A stretch of DNA of 64,000 nucleotides from Desertimonas sp963733085 (GCA_963733085.1 CAVTBY010000005.1:1-64000), one strand, 5' to 3'. Shown: positions 35,658 to 45,695, numbered from the stretch's first letter. Notes: generated by a model from the letters alone, not told the origin. Made by a program: numbers and translations.

Positions 35658-38511
35658 ATGAACATTCGCTTGCCTCGGGTGGCCCTGGTGGACCGGCTCA
35701 GTCGACCCGACGCGCCAGCGGTCACCCTGATCGAGGCGCCAACCGGGTTCGGTAAGTCGTGGCTGCTGCGCCGCTCCGCTCCGGAAGGGGCGATCCGACT
35801 CCGCGGCGAGCTCGGCCCGTTGCTCGACGAACCACTCGGCCAGCGGGCGGTCGTCATTGACGACGTCCAGCAACTCGACGGCTCGGCGCTGCGGATCCTC
35901 GTCGAGCGCATCGAGGACGCTCCCGCCGATGCTCGGCTGATGGTCGCCGGACGGTTCCTCACCGAAGAGTTGCACGAGGTCGCCCACCTGCTCGACGGGC
36001 TGGTCCTCGATACCTCGGCCCTGGCGATCACTACCGACGAGATCGTTGACGCCGTCCCCGAACTGTCTCGGGCCGTGGCCGACCAGGTCGTGCAGGCGGC
36101 CGACGGCGGAGTCAAGCTCGTCGTCACCGCGCTCGACCAATGGCAGCGCCAACCCACCCAGGATCCTGTCGCCATCGTCGCCCACGTGTCGCGCAGCGCC
36201 AGCGCGGCAGCCCTCCAGGAGCTCGACAGCGCCGATCGCGTCCTCGTCGGGTTGCTCGCTCGCACGCCGGGTGTCGACCAGGCGTTGCTGGCGTCGCTCG
36301 GGGGAAGTGGGTTCGTCTGGCGGGCCTTGGCGGCGGGGATCCCGTTGCGCCGCCAGATCACCGGCGACATCGACGTGCTCGACGCCCCCTTCTACCGCTC
36401 CCACGAGATCGATGCGGCGACGGCGACACGGCTGGCGTCTGCGCTGGCGCAGCGCGGCCGACCGCTCGAGGCCGCCGGGCTGCTCCTCGATGCCGGTGTG
36501 CCGGACCGCGCTGCACGGCTGCTGATGAACCTTCCCGAGTCGGTCACCAAGTCGGTCGAGCCGCGAGCGATGCTCAGCGTGCTCTCTCGCCTCGGCACCG
36601 TCACCGACAGCGAGCCGGCGCTGCTGCTGATGCGAGCCAACGCGGCGGCTCCGCTCGGACGACTCGACCAGGTGATCGACGACGTCGATCGAGCTGCCAC
36701 CCTCGCCGAGCACGCCGATCCGCCGGTGCGACGGCGCATCGAGGCCGCCGTGGCCCGCACGGAGTTCTTTCGTGGCCATCGAGACAAGGCGATCGCTCTC
36801 GCCAGCAGCGGCCTGCGGGACATCGGTCCCGGTGAGGAGCACACATTCGCCCGCGCCCACGAGGTGCTGGCTCTGGCGACCGCTGCGAGCGAGACACGTG
36901 ACGACCTGCAACTGGCCGCCGAGTCGTTCCGTGTCGCGGCGGCGGCGTGGGATGCGTGCGGCGAGAGCGCCCTCGCCCGCAACTGCCGCTGCGACCTGGC
37001 GATGGCCGTGCTCATCCCGCTCGGACGGTTCGACGAGGCGCTCGCTGTACTCGCCCAGGTGCTCGCCGTCGCCGGTCTCAACGACGCGGAGCGCTCCTGG
37101 TTGATGACCTACGAGGGGTTCGCCCTCCTCGAAGCGAACCGCCTGGCTGCCGCAGCGGGACGCTTCGATCGTGTCGCCGATCTCGGGTACCTCCAGGACA
37201 ACTCGACGATCGTCGCCACGGCGGCGTGGGGTCGGGCCCTGATCGCTGCTCGCCAGGGCGACCTGGCGGCGGTGTTGCGGTGGATCGCCACGGCGGAGAA
37301 CACGGCGCTGGGTGATGCCGACGACCTGCTCGGGGTGTCGTTCCTGTGCGACGTGACGACCGCGCTCGGGGCGTTCGGGGAGCTCGGTCTCGCCGAGCGC
37401 TACCTGCGCCGTGCCGAGTCCCGTCCCAAGGTCTTCGATCACGAGGTGCGTCGGGCGCGGTTCGTGTTCGAGGCTCGTCGCGGGATTGGTCGGCAACGTC
37501 GACGAACAACTCGAGGTGACGCGACCGGCCGAGTGGTGGCGAGTCCTCCTCGTGTCGGCGTTGGCCAGCGCCAGAGCGGGTGACCTCGACCGGGCTCGTG
37601 AGCTCCACGCGTCGGCGCAGCGCGAGCTACTCGGCCTCGGCTTCGAGGGTTTCGACACGCTCGGTGAACGACGTGCGAGCGAGGAATTGAACGAGTCGCT
37701 GCAACGCGATCTGGCGACGGCCGGTCGGCGTCCGGCAGTTTCCGGCGCCGAGGCCGAAGCAATGCGCGAGGCGTCGACGCCCGGTCGTCGCATCCGAGTC
37801 ATCGGCGCACCAATGGTCGTCGAGGGCGACGCCGGTGTCGTCGACATTCCAACCGGCAACCCGCAACGCCTGGTCGGCGTCGTCGTGGCCCACGGTGGCG
37901 TGGCGACGTTCGATCAGATCGCCGAGGCGCTGTGGCCGGGCGACGACGTGGAGACGAGCCGGGCGCGGCTGCGCAACGTCCTGCTGCGCCTGCGCCGCGG
38001 TGTTGGCGAGGTACTCACCAGGTTCGGGTCGGGCGTCCGCCTGGCGCCCGACGTCGGCTGCGACCTCGACGAGTTCGAGCGCTTGGCGACGGACGCCTTG
38101 TCGTCCGCTCGCAGCGACCCGGAGATCGCCGGACGGCTGGCGACCGAGGCAGTTGCCCTCGTCGATGGCGCCGTCCTCGGGGATTTCGAGTACGAGGAGT
38201 GGGCGCTCGCCAAGCGGCGCATGGTCGATCATCAGCTGATCGGCTTGCTCGACCTCCTGTCCGTGCAGGCCGAGGACAATGGCGACCTCGTGCTCGCCCA
38301 GGCTCTGGCCGAGCGCGCCTTGCGACTCGACCGCTACACCGATTCGCGTTACGTCCGCCTCGCCGAGTTGATGACCCTGCAGGGTCGCACCGCGGCGGCG
38401 GTGGCAATCCTCGAAGATGCGTCAGAGGTGGCCCGCGAGCTGGGCGCTACGCCGCCGAAGGCCGCCCAGAGTCGCCGTGACGAGTTGATCCGCCGCGCCG
38501 CCAACGGCTGA
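35658..38511 (+). CDS. SARP/BTAD-type transcriptional regulator with AAA-like N-terminus, one frame change
   Basis: About 950 residues if one frame change near 37480 is repaired. The ATG at 35658 leads into a P-loop region (VTLIEAPTGFGKSWLLRR, AVVIDDVQQLDG) and long TPR-like helical repeats. After the break (VFEARR / LVAGLVGNVDEQLEV) come an OmpR-type winged helix (VAHGGVATFDQIAEALWPGDDVETSRARLRNVLLRLRR) and a BTAD domain (CDLDEFERLATDAL, RYTDSRYVRLAELM). This is the MalT/SARP-like architecture of large antibiotic-pathway activators. It ends 16 bases before the convergent repeat-peptide gene, so it is a candidate controller of that locus. Confidence 0.82.
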
Positions 38512-38526
38512 AGCCGGGCTGCGTCG

Positions 38527-38646
38527 TCAGACGCCGATGCCGCCGCGGGGCCCACGAACCCCGATACCGCCACGAGGGCCACGGACGCCGATGCCGCCGC
38601 GGGGTCCCCGAATTTGATGCGCGCTGAAGCAGAAGGTAGAAGCCAT
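38527..38646 (-). CDS. Repeat peptide, putative RiPP precursor: leader plus 3 x RGPRGGIGV
   Basis: 39 residues: MASTFCFSAHQI followed by three perfect tandem copies of RGPRGGIGV and a TGA stop. The three 27-base units differ at two to seven positions pairwise (about eight variable sites), and every difference is in the third position of this reading frame; ATC and one GGC codon are invariant. Overlapping frames do not conserve their repeats, so the peptide is the selected product. Cys6, Ser and Thr lie in the leader; the core has only Arg, Gly, Pro, Ile and Val. The start codon overlaps a plus-strand ATG (CATG), and a YcaO-like gene starts 125 bases away, divergently. Core modification is inference; alternatives are a DNA- or RNA-binding RGG-like peptide or a toxin. 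Confidence 0.75.
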   Translation of the reverse strand: MASTFCFSAHQIRGPRGGIGVRGPRGGIGVRGPRGGIGV

Positions 38647-38770
38647 GGCCCCATCATCTCGGGTCGCCGTCCTATTCGCGTCCCACCCGGCAACAGCATC
38701 TGGCGTCCACCATTCGGGACGGGTTCACACGGCGGTGTTACCGCTCCCGGCGATCATCGTGAGCGTGACC

Positions 38771-39505
38771 ATGACGCTCGATCATGCCCAGCTGCGCCAC
38801 CTGCCGGTCGGGCGGCGAGATGCGCGACATGCACCGTCACGTGGTCGCACTGTGGCGACGCTGCTCGAACGTGGATCTGCGGTTGCCCTCCGGCAGCGGC
38901 CCACGATCGCCCTCGGTGCGCTCGTGGAACGGACGATGCTCACTGGGGATCGCCTCGTCACCGCATCCGACGTCGCCGGCCACTCGTGGTGGCTGCCAGC
39001 CGCAGCCGTGTGGTCCGACGCCGAATGCTCCGACCTGCCTGAGCACCCGCGGCCGATCGGCCTGGCAACGGCTCCGACCAGGGACGCAGCGCTCCTCAAG
39101 GGCATCAGCGACCGGCTCGGTTGGGAGGCAGTGCTCGGGTTCGAACGGGGCCGCGACCTCCCGGCGGCGCCCACATTCGACGGCAAGCTGACCGGTCAGG
39201 CCATCGTCCTCGATGGTCGCCTCGGCCACGCGGTGCCGACAGTCGTCGTCCTCGGCGTCGACACGATGCGGTGGGGCGCCGGCGCGACCTGGGAGTCGGC
39301 GTGGCGCCGGGCCCTGTATGGCGACGACCCGGTCGTCGATCCGAGCAGGGAGCTGGCCAAGGTGGCCGAGCTGCTCGCCGCCGCCGATCTGGGCGTGGCC
39401 GGCGTCGACCTCGGCACACCGCGCTTGAGCACGGCGGGCGTTGCCCGCTGGTCCGCCCAACTCGTCGCACGCGACGGCTCGGTACGTTCGTGGGACGCGC
39501 CCTGA
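38771..39505 (+). CDS. YcaO-like protein, putative peptide-maturation enzyme (degenerate)
   Basis: 244 residues from ATG at 38771; in-frame starts back to 38645 are possible. Three stretches recall YcaO/TOMM cyclodehydratases: GHSWWLPAAAVW (like the tG..vwvPa..v element), RPIGLATAPTRDAALLKGISDRLGWEAVLGFERG (like GlAaG...eAll.gl.E.iERd), and WGAGATWESAWRRALYG (a second gas...A...AL.E element). It is much shorter than the usual 400-plus residues, and the ATP-binding Glu set is only partly kept. The call is tentative, from remembered patterns, and is supported by divergence from the repeat-peptide gene. Confidence 0.45.
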   Translation: MTLDHAQLRHLPVGRRDARHAPSRGRTVATLLERGSAVALRQRPTIALGALVERTMLTGDRLVTASDVAGHSWWLPAAAVWSDAECSDLPEHPRPIGLATAPTRDAALLKGISDRLGWEAVLGFERGRDLPAAPTFDGKLTGQAIVLDGRLGHAVPTVVVLGVDTMRWGAGATWESAWRRALYGDDPVVDPSRELAKVAELLAAADLGVAGVDLGTPRLSTAGVARWSAQLVARDGSVRSWDAP

Positions 39506-39636
39506 GTCGACTGAAGGGTGTGGCGGCGGCGGTAACTGGTGCGCCGACTTCTCCACCGCGAGGTGTCCGCCGCGCCTCGCAGCTGGATTGAGGTCCACAC
39601 CAAGAACCACCGCCGCCACCGTTTCTCCCCCAGAGG

Positions 39637-39688
39637 CGCGATCTGGGTGGCTCGCAACCCGGAGACCCCCTGAGCCGCCCAGATCGCG
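39637..39688. terminator. Hairpin between YcaO-like gene and pcnA
   Basis: 17-base arms CGCGATCTGGGTGGCTC (39637-39653) and GAGCCGCCCAGATCGCG (39672-39688), with one G-T pair and an 18-base loop. Likely terminator or stabilising stem after 39505. The remainder of 39506-39719 holds a second GGCGG/CCGCC-rich imperfect inverted repeat and no gene. Confidence 0.65.
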
Positions 39689-39719
39689 TGGGAAGGGGAC
39701 GACGTTAGCCTCGGGCGAT

Positions 39720-41168
39720 GTGTCGGCCGCGGTGATCCCGGAGCGCTTCACCGCCGTGCTCGCCGAGCTGGCGCCGCTAGCGGAACGATTCGCCGCGGCG
39801 GGCCACCAGCTGTATCTCGTCGGTGGAGCGGTCCGCGACCTGTTGCTCGATGAGCACGGCGACGACTTCGATCTCGCCACCGATGCCCGTCCGCCTGACG
39901 TCAAGCGTTGTCTCGACGGATGGGCGAAGGCGATCTGGGAGCAAGGCGAACGGTTCGGCACGATCGGGGCGATTCATCGATCCGCCGACGGCCGGGAACG
40001 GAGCTATGAGATCACCACGTTCCGCTCCGAGTCGTACGTCGACGACTCACGCAAGCCGCAGGTGACGTTCTCCGGCCGCATCGAGGACGACCTCGCCCGC
40101 CGCGACTTCACGATCAACGCCATCGCCCTCAGCGTCATCGCTCCTGACGGGGCGCACCCGATTCTCGTCGACCCGTTCGGAGGCGCAGCCGACCTCGCCA
40201 AGCGACAGCTGCGCACGCCGCTCGCCCCGCAGGTCAGCTTCGGTGACGACCCATTGCGCATGCTGCGTGCCGCCCGCTTCATCGCTCGCTTCGGCCTCGA
40301 ACCCGATGCCGCCCTCGTCGATGCCGTGAAGACGAGCGCGCAGCGCCTGGAGATCGTGTCGGCGGAGCGTATTCGTGACGAGCTCGACAAGCTGATCGTC
40401 GTCGACCGCCCGTCCGCCGGGCTGTGGTTCTCCGTCGACACGGGGCTGGCCGAGCACTTCCTGCCCGAGCTCCCGGCTCTGCGGCTCGAGCACGATCCGA
40501 TCCACCGCCACAAGGACGTGCTCAGCCACACGATCGCTGTCGTCGAAAACGTGCGCCCGCCGGCCGTCGACTCGGAGGGCGCGCCGGGCTACGACTTCCG
40601 CATCACCCGCCTGGCCGCGTTGTTCCATGACGTCGGCAAACCGCGCACCCGTGGTTACCAACCGGGCAAGGGCACGACGTTTCACCATCACGACGCCGTC
40701 GGCGCGCGGATGACGCGCAAGCGCATGGAAGCGCTGCGCTATCCCGCCGCCGACATCGCCGCAGTCACCGCCCTGGTTGCCCTGCACCTGCGCTTCCACA
40801 CCTACAAGATGGGATGGACGGACTCGGCGGTGCGCCGCTACGTGCGTGACGCCGGTGACCACCTCGCCGAGTTGAACGTGCTCACCCGCTGCGACTGCAC
40901 GACCCGCGACGCTCGCAAGGCGGCGACCCTCAGCAAACGGATGGACGACCTCGAGGAACGCATCGTCGAGCTGGCCGCCGCCGAGGAGCTCGCGTCGCTC
41001 CGTCCCGAGCTCGACGGCAACGCTGTGATGGAGTTGCTCGGCGTCGGCCCCGGCAAGATCGTCGGCGAGGCCCTCGCCTTCCTCATGGAGATCCGTCTCG
41101 ACGAGGGCCTGATCGGCGCCGACGCTGCGGCTGATCGCCTGCGGCGGTGGCACGCCGCCCGCACCTGA
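39720..41168 (+). CDS. pcnA: CCA tRNA nucleotidyltransferase / poly(A) polymerase family
   Basis: About 482 residues from GTG at 39720. Nucleotidyltransferase motifs YLVGGAVRDLLLDEHGDDFDLATDA and RRDFTINAIAL, then DDPLRMLRAARFIARFG. An HD domain follows (RLAALFHDVGKPRTR, FHHHDAVGARM), as in the Rv3907c-type enzymes found near the actinobacterial origin. Adds or repairs the 3' CCA of tRNA. The frame is open well upstream; the start is set by where homology begins. Confidence 0.93.
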   Translation: MSAAVIPERFTAVLAELAPLAERFAAAGHQLYLVGGAVRDLLLDEHGDDFDLATDARPPDVKRCLDGWAKAIWEQGERFGTIGAIHRSADGRERSYEITTFRSESYVDDSRKPQVTFSGRIEDDLARRDFTINAIALSVIAPDGAHPILVDPFGGAADLAKRQLRTPLAPQVSFGDDPLRMLRAARFIARFGLEPDAALVDAVKTSAQRLEIVSAERIRDELDKLIVVDRPSAGLWFSVDTGLAEHFLPELPALRLEHDPIHRHKDVLSHTIAVVENVRPPAVDSEGAPGYDFRITRLAALFHDVGKPRTRGYQPGKGTTFHHHDAVGARMTRKRMEALRYPAADIAAVTALVALHLRFHTYKMGWTDSAVRRYVRDAGDHLAELNVLTRCDCTTRDARKAATLSKRMDDLEERIVELAAAEELASLRPELDGNAVMELLGVGPGKIVGEALAFLMEIRLDEGLIGADAAADRLRRWHAART

Positions 41169-41189
41169 CCGGGGTACGGTCGAGATCCA

Positions 41190-43485
41190 GTGCGCGACGA
41201 CTTGACCGACGCCACGGCGATCCGGCGCCGCGCTGCGACCTGGCGCTGGGTCGTGTCCGTCGTCGTCGCGGCGACGTTGCTGTTCGCCGCCGTGGTCCTC
41301 GTCATCCGCATCGGCGAGCCTCGGTCCCGCACGACGGTCATCGTGCTCGGGGTCGCCGCCGGGCTGGCGTTGTGCGCCGTGGTCGCCACGTGGCTGGAGT
41401 CGCGGCGGATCACCGGCCACCTCCATCGCACCATCGAACGGCTCGTCGACACCGAGTCCGAGCTGCGCATTCTCCTCGACGACCTTCCCGAAGCCGTCGT
41501 GTCGATCGATGCCGGCGGGCTCGTGCGCGGCACGAACACAAAGGCCGCCGAGCTGACCGGACGCTCCACCGCAGAGCTCGCCGGGACGCCGCTGCGCGAG
41601 CTCGTCGACGCAGGAGACCGTCCGATCCTCGACGCCTGGCTCGCCGAAGCCCGCTGGCGTGCGGGTGTCGATGCGACAACCCTGCGCGTGACGGGTGCCG
41701 ACGGCTCGATCACAGTCGTCGAGGCGACCTATGACCAGCCCCGCGGGCTCGACCGACGGAGCAATCGTCCGGCTCGTCGACCTCACCGAGCGGGAGGGCC
41801 GGGGCCGTGCGCTCGAGCAGGCGCGCCGCCGCTTCCAGCAGGCGTTCCACTCCGCTCCAACGGGTATGGCCCTCGTGCGCCTCGACAACTCGACGATCAT
41901 CGACGCCAACCGTTCGCTCGCCGAGATGCTGCAGCGCCCTGTCGACGATCTTGTCGGGCGCAGTATCCGCGAGATCACCCACCCCGACGACCTCAAGGCG
42001 GCCGCCGTCCATCGTGCCCGCCTCGAGTTGGGAATCGCCGACACCTATCTCCTCGACCAGCGCTACGAGCGCAGCGACGGGACCTACGTGTGGGCCCGGA
42101 CACGCGTGTCCGTGACCGAGGACGACGGTGTGCCGCTGGCGATCACCCATATCGAGGACGTCACCGAGCAGCGCCGGGTTGCCGAGCAGCTGCGCTGGGC
42201 GGCAACGCACGATGACCTCACTGGTCTTCCCAACCGGGCCGAACTGCTGTCGCGGGTCGACGAACTGCTCGCCGAGGCGCCGGTCGGGTCGGTGGCGTTG
42301 CTGTTCATCGACCTCGACAACTTCAAGGCCGTCAACGACAGCCTCGGGCACGGCATCGGCGACCGCCTGTTGACGGTGCTGTCGGAGCGCATCCGTGGCG
42401 CCGTCGGCGACGGCACGCTGCTCGCTCGCTTCGGCGGCGACGAGTTCATCGTCGTCCTGCAGGGTGGCGCCAACGGCTCGTTCGATCCCGGGGGAGTGGC
42501 CGAGAGGCTGCGCTCGACGATTCGCGAGGCGGTCGATGTCGAGGGCATCGAGTTCTTCATCACCGCCAGCATCGGCTTCTCGGCCAACGCCACCGAGGGC
42601 ACGGTGGCCGCCGACTTACTGCGCGACGCCGATGGGGCGATGTACCGGGCGAAGTCCCGCGGCCGCGACTGCGTCGAGGCCTACGCGCCGGGATTGCAGG
42701 AGACGACGGCGCTCGCCCTGCGCACTGCCACGGAGCTGCGCCGAGGAATCGACCGCGGCGAGATCGTGCCCTACTACCAGCCGATCGTCGAGCTGACGAC
42801 CGGCCATGTCGTCGGTTTCGAGGCACTGGCGCGCTGGCTCCACCCCGAGCGTGGGTTGCTCGGTCCCGAGCAGTTCCTTGCCCTGGCCGAGGAGACCGGC
42901 CTCGTCGGCCACATCGGTGAGGCGATCCTGCGCGACGGGCTGGCCCAGCTCGCCCGCTGGCGGGCCCGTGATCTGCCGTTCGCCAGTGCGTACCTGGCGG
43001 TGAACGTCGGGACTCGTCAGGTCGTCGATGCTTCGTTCGCCTCGCTCGTTGCCGGCCTGCTCGCCGAGACCGGGATCCCGGCCGACTCGCTGTGGCTGGA
43101 GATCACCGAGTCGGCGCTGCTCGCCGACGTCAAGGCGTCGACTGTGGCGATGCGCAAGCTGCGTGGCCTCGGCCTCCACCTCGCCGTCGACGACTTCGGC
43201 ACCGGCTACTCGTCGCTGACGTATCTCAAGCGCTTTCCCGTCGAGGCGATCAAGATCGATCGCAGCTTCGTCGCCGGCCTCGGACTCGACACCGACGACA
43301 CGACCATCGTCGAGGCAGTCGTCCACCTCGGTCACTCGTTCGGACTCGAGGTCATCGCCGAGGGGCTGGAGACCCCGCTTCAGCTCGCCCGCCTGCGCGA
43401 CATCGGCTGCGACCGCGGCCAGGGCTACCTGTTCGGCCGCCCCCGCCCGGCCGGCATCATCGAGAGTGAACGCGCGACGACCTGA
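41190..43485 (+). CDS. Membrane PAS-GGDEF-EAL cyclic-di-GMP protein, one frame change
   Basis: About 765 residues after repair of one frame change near 41745, in a run of C after ATYDQP. GTG start at 41190. Two N-terminal membrane helices (WVVSVVVAATLLFAAVVLVI; TVIVLGVAAGLALCAVVATWL), a PAS domain (LLDDLPEAVVSIDAGGLV), a second PAS-PAC (FHSAPTGMALVRLD, YVWARTRVSVTEDDG), a GGDEF domain with intact site ARFGGDEFIVV, and an EAL domain (FEALARWLHPERG, VDDFGTGYSSLTYLKRFPVEAIKIDRSFV). Both catalytic signatures look intact, so it may make and degrade c-di-GMP. Confidence 0.9.
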
Positions 43486-43523
43486 TCGAACGGAGAGCGA
43501 GCGAACGAGTGAGGTCGAAAGGG

Positions 43524-44117
43524 CTACGAACCCTGTTTGCGGACCTTGATCGCCAAAGTCGTGGGGACCGCTGACTCGCCGCTGACGCCGAGCTCGTCGA
43601 AGCTCTCGACGCGGAAGTTGGAGCGGTCGAGGGCGGCGAGCAGTTCGCCGACGGTGCGGCTGTCCTCGCCGTACCGACGCACCTTGCCGCCCGGAGTCGG
43701 TCCGACGGCAGCGAAGGGATGATCGAGCACGAGCACGAACGGCGCGCCGGGCTTGAGGACACGGTGCACCTGGCGAAGGATCCGACCGAGGTCATCGACG
43801 TCGTCAAGGGTGTGTACGGCGAGGACGACGTCGATCGTGCCGCTCGGGGCGAAGCCGAGGTCGCCGAGGTCGCCCTCGTGGCATTCGACCGACACGTCGG
43901 CGTCGGCGGCGGCGACGCGCAGGTTGGTGAGCCGGTCCCGGTCGGGATCGACGGCGATCGCCTTGGCCCCGCGGAGGGCAAGGGCGATCGAGTTGTTGTC
44001 GGCGATCCCCAGCTCGATCACCCGCCGCCCACCGGACACGTCGCCGAGCAGGCCGAGCTCCTCGTCGCTCGGGACAGCTTCTCCATATGTCACGTTCTCG
44101 GTCACGGCATTGCTCAC
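43524..44117 (-). CDS. Class I SAM-dependent methyltransferase
   Basis: 197 residues. VSGGRRVIELGIADNNSIALALRGAKAIAVDPDRDRL is motif I/II, HEGDLGDLGFAPSGTIDVVLAVHTLDDVDDLGRILRQVHRVLKPGAPFVLVLDHP covers motifs III-V. The glycine-rich loop (ELGIADN) is unusual: it lacks the common GxGxG. Ends in KVRKQGS. Convergent with the GGDEF/EAL gene. Confidence 0.85.
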   Translation of the reverse strand: MSNAVTENVTYGEAVPSDEELGLLGDVSGGRRVIELGIADNNSIALALRGAKAIAVDPDRDRLTNLRVAAADADVSVECHEGDLGDLGFAPSGTIDVVLAVHTLDDVDDLGRILRQVHRVLKPGAPFVLVLDHPFAAVGPTPGGKVRRYGEDSRTVGELLAALDRSNFRVESFDELGVSGESAVPTTLAIKVRKQGS

Positions 44118-44200
44118 AGGTGCCCAGTGTGGCCTGGGCGGACTGGCCCGAACGGTATAGCGGATTCCGCCCGGTCGTCGGCCCGTCTACCCTTGTCGGG

Positions 44201-44593
44201 ATGTCGATGTCGATCAGCGCGCTGCGTGGGGCGGGGGAGCGCCGCGGCACCGTCGACCATGGGTTCGCCCGGCGCATCCTGATCAACGAGTACAAGCGCG
44301 GCCGGCTGAGCCGCGACCAGGTGTGTGACGCGCACCCCGAACTGATCCGGGCAGCGACCAATGTCGGCTCGCCAATCGACCAGTCCTGCCCGATCTGCGA
44401 GGAACTCCAGCTGCGCCTCGTGACGTACGTGTTCGGCGCTCGACTACCCGCTCACGGCAAGTGCGTCACGACCGCCAAGGAGATGGCGATGCTCAACCGC
44501 CGGCGCGACGAGCTGTCTGCCTACGTCGTCGAGGCGTGCGTCGGCTGCCACTGGCATCACCTCCGCAAGGTCCTCCCCCTCGGCGGCCGCTGA
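44201..44593 (+). CDS. DUF5318 protein
   Basis: 130 residues from ATG at 44201. DHGFARRILINEYKRGRLSRDQVCDAHPELIRAA matches DUF5318, with zinc-ribbon-like cysteine pairs CPICEEL and CVGCHWHH. Function unknown; the family is found just upstream of rpsF in actinobacteria, as here. Confidence 0.85.
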   Translation: MSMSISALRGAGERRGTVDHGFARRILINEYKRGRLSRDQVCDAHPELIRAATNVGSPIDQSCPICEELQLRLVTYVFGARLPAHGKCVTTAKEMAMLNRRRDELSAYVVEACVGCHWHHLRKVLPLGGR

Positions 44594-44602
44594 CCTCCTC
44601 CC

Positions 44603-44662
44603 ATCGGAGTGTTTGCTGTCATCGGAGTGTTTGGCGCGGGGCGTGTCGTCACGAAACACTCC
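44603..44662. repeat. Direct and inverted repeats of GGAGTGTTT behind DUF5318
   Basis: ATCGGAGTGTTT occurs at 44603-44614 and 44621-44632, and AAACACTCC follows at 44654-44662, so two alternative hairpins can form with the one downstream arm. This may be a terminator with alternative pairings or an attenuator before rpsF (start 44808). The remainder of the gap up to rpsF shows no gene. Confidence 0.6.
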
Positions 44663-44807
44663 ATTGCGCGGACAACGTGACACCCCGCGTTCATGCTGGC
44701 GGGATGTTGACGTCGCGCCGATACACTCGCCCGGTCATATTCACCCTGCCCCGCGACGGGGCCCCGCGATCGCAACGACGACCGGGTCCGAAGGGAGGTT
44801 GCCACGC

Positions 44808-45140
44808 ATGATGCGTGCATACGAGTTGATGGTCATCATCGACGGGGACGTCGACGATCCCAAGGCGCAGTCCTACGTCAAGGTCGTGACCGATGCTGTC
44901 ACCGCTGCCGGTGGCTCGGTCCACGGCAAACCGGATTGGTGGGGGAAGCGTCAGTTCGCCTACCCGATCAACCGCAAGGAAACCGGCTACTACCTGGTCG
45001 TCGAGGTCATCGCCCCGGCCGGATCGCTCAATGAGTTGGAACGCACCCTCCGCATCGCGGACGACGTCGTCCGCCACAAGCTGATCAAACTGCCCGCCGC
45101 CGAAGCGACGCGGCGCGGCATGACGGTCGACGCCGCCTGA
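44808..45140 (+). CDS. rpsF: 30S ribosomal protein bS6
   Basis: 110 residues. RBS AAGGGAGG (44791-44798) precedes ATG at 44808; a second ATG follows at 44811. MRAYELMVIIDGDVDD, WWGKRQFAYPINRKETGYYLVVEV and HKLIKLPAAEA are typical bS6. First gene of the rpsF-ssb-rpsR-rplI operon. Confidence 0.96.
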   Translation: MMRAYELMVIIDGDVDDPKAQSYVKVVTDAVTAAGGSVHGKPDWWGKRQFAYPINRKETGYYLVVEVIAPAGSLNELERTLRIADDVVRHKLIKLPAAEATRRGMTVDAA

Positions 45141-45173
45141 GGCGCCGGCCGCACAACGAGGGAGAGACTGAAC

Positions 45174-45626
45174 ATGGCAGATAACACCGTCACACTCGTC
45201 GGGAACGTCACTCGCGATCCCGAACTGCGCTACACCAGCGGCGGTCGCGGCGTCGCCAGCTTCGGGCTGGCCGTCAACCGGCGCTACCAGTCCAACGGCG
45301 AGTGGCAGGAGCAGACGTCGTTCTTCGACGTCGTCGCCTGGGGGACTCTTGGCGAGAACGCCGCCGCGTCGTTGCACAAGGGCACTCGGGCTGTGGTCTA
45401 CGGCCGCCTCGAGCAGCGCTCATGGGACACCGAGGAGGGTGCCAAGCGCACGAAGATCGAAGTGATCGCCGACGAGATCGGCCCGAGCCTGCGCTGGGCG
45501 CAGGCGCAGGTCGAGAAGACGGCGCGCACGACGGGCGAGGCCGGCCAGCAGCAGAGTCCTGCGCCGGCAGCCGCCGCACCCGCTGGCCAGGCCGAGTCCA
45601 CCTACACCGACGAAGAGCCGTTCTGA
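45174..45626 (+). CDS. ssb: Single-stranded DNA-binding protein
   Basis: 150 residues. OB-fold (TVTLVGNVTRDPELRYTSGGRGVASFGLAVNR, FFDVVAWGTLGENAAASLHKGTRAVVYGRLEQRSW) followed by a Gln/Ala/Pro linker and the protein-interaction tip YTDEEPF, a variant of DDDIPF. Coats single-stranded DNA during replication and repair. Confidence 0.96.
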   Translation: MADNTVTLVGNVTRDPELRYTSGGRGVASFGLAVNRRYQSNGEWQEQTSFFDVVAWGTLGENAAASLHKGTRAVVYGRLEQRSWDTEEGAKRTKIEVIADEIGPSLRWAQAQVEKTARTTGEAGQQQSPAPAAAAPAGQAESTYTDEEPF

Positions 45627-45695
45627 GCCGCGGCTGACGTTTCCAACGACGAACCCCACACGCATCCGGAGAGAAGATGGCGAGCAAGAAGAACC

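Noticed and set aside
38349..38699. Longer minus-strand ORF overlapping the repeat-peptide gene
   Set aside because: Its repeats are not conserved in that frame, whereas the RGPRGGIGV frame shows only synonymous differences.
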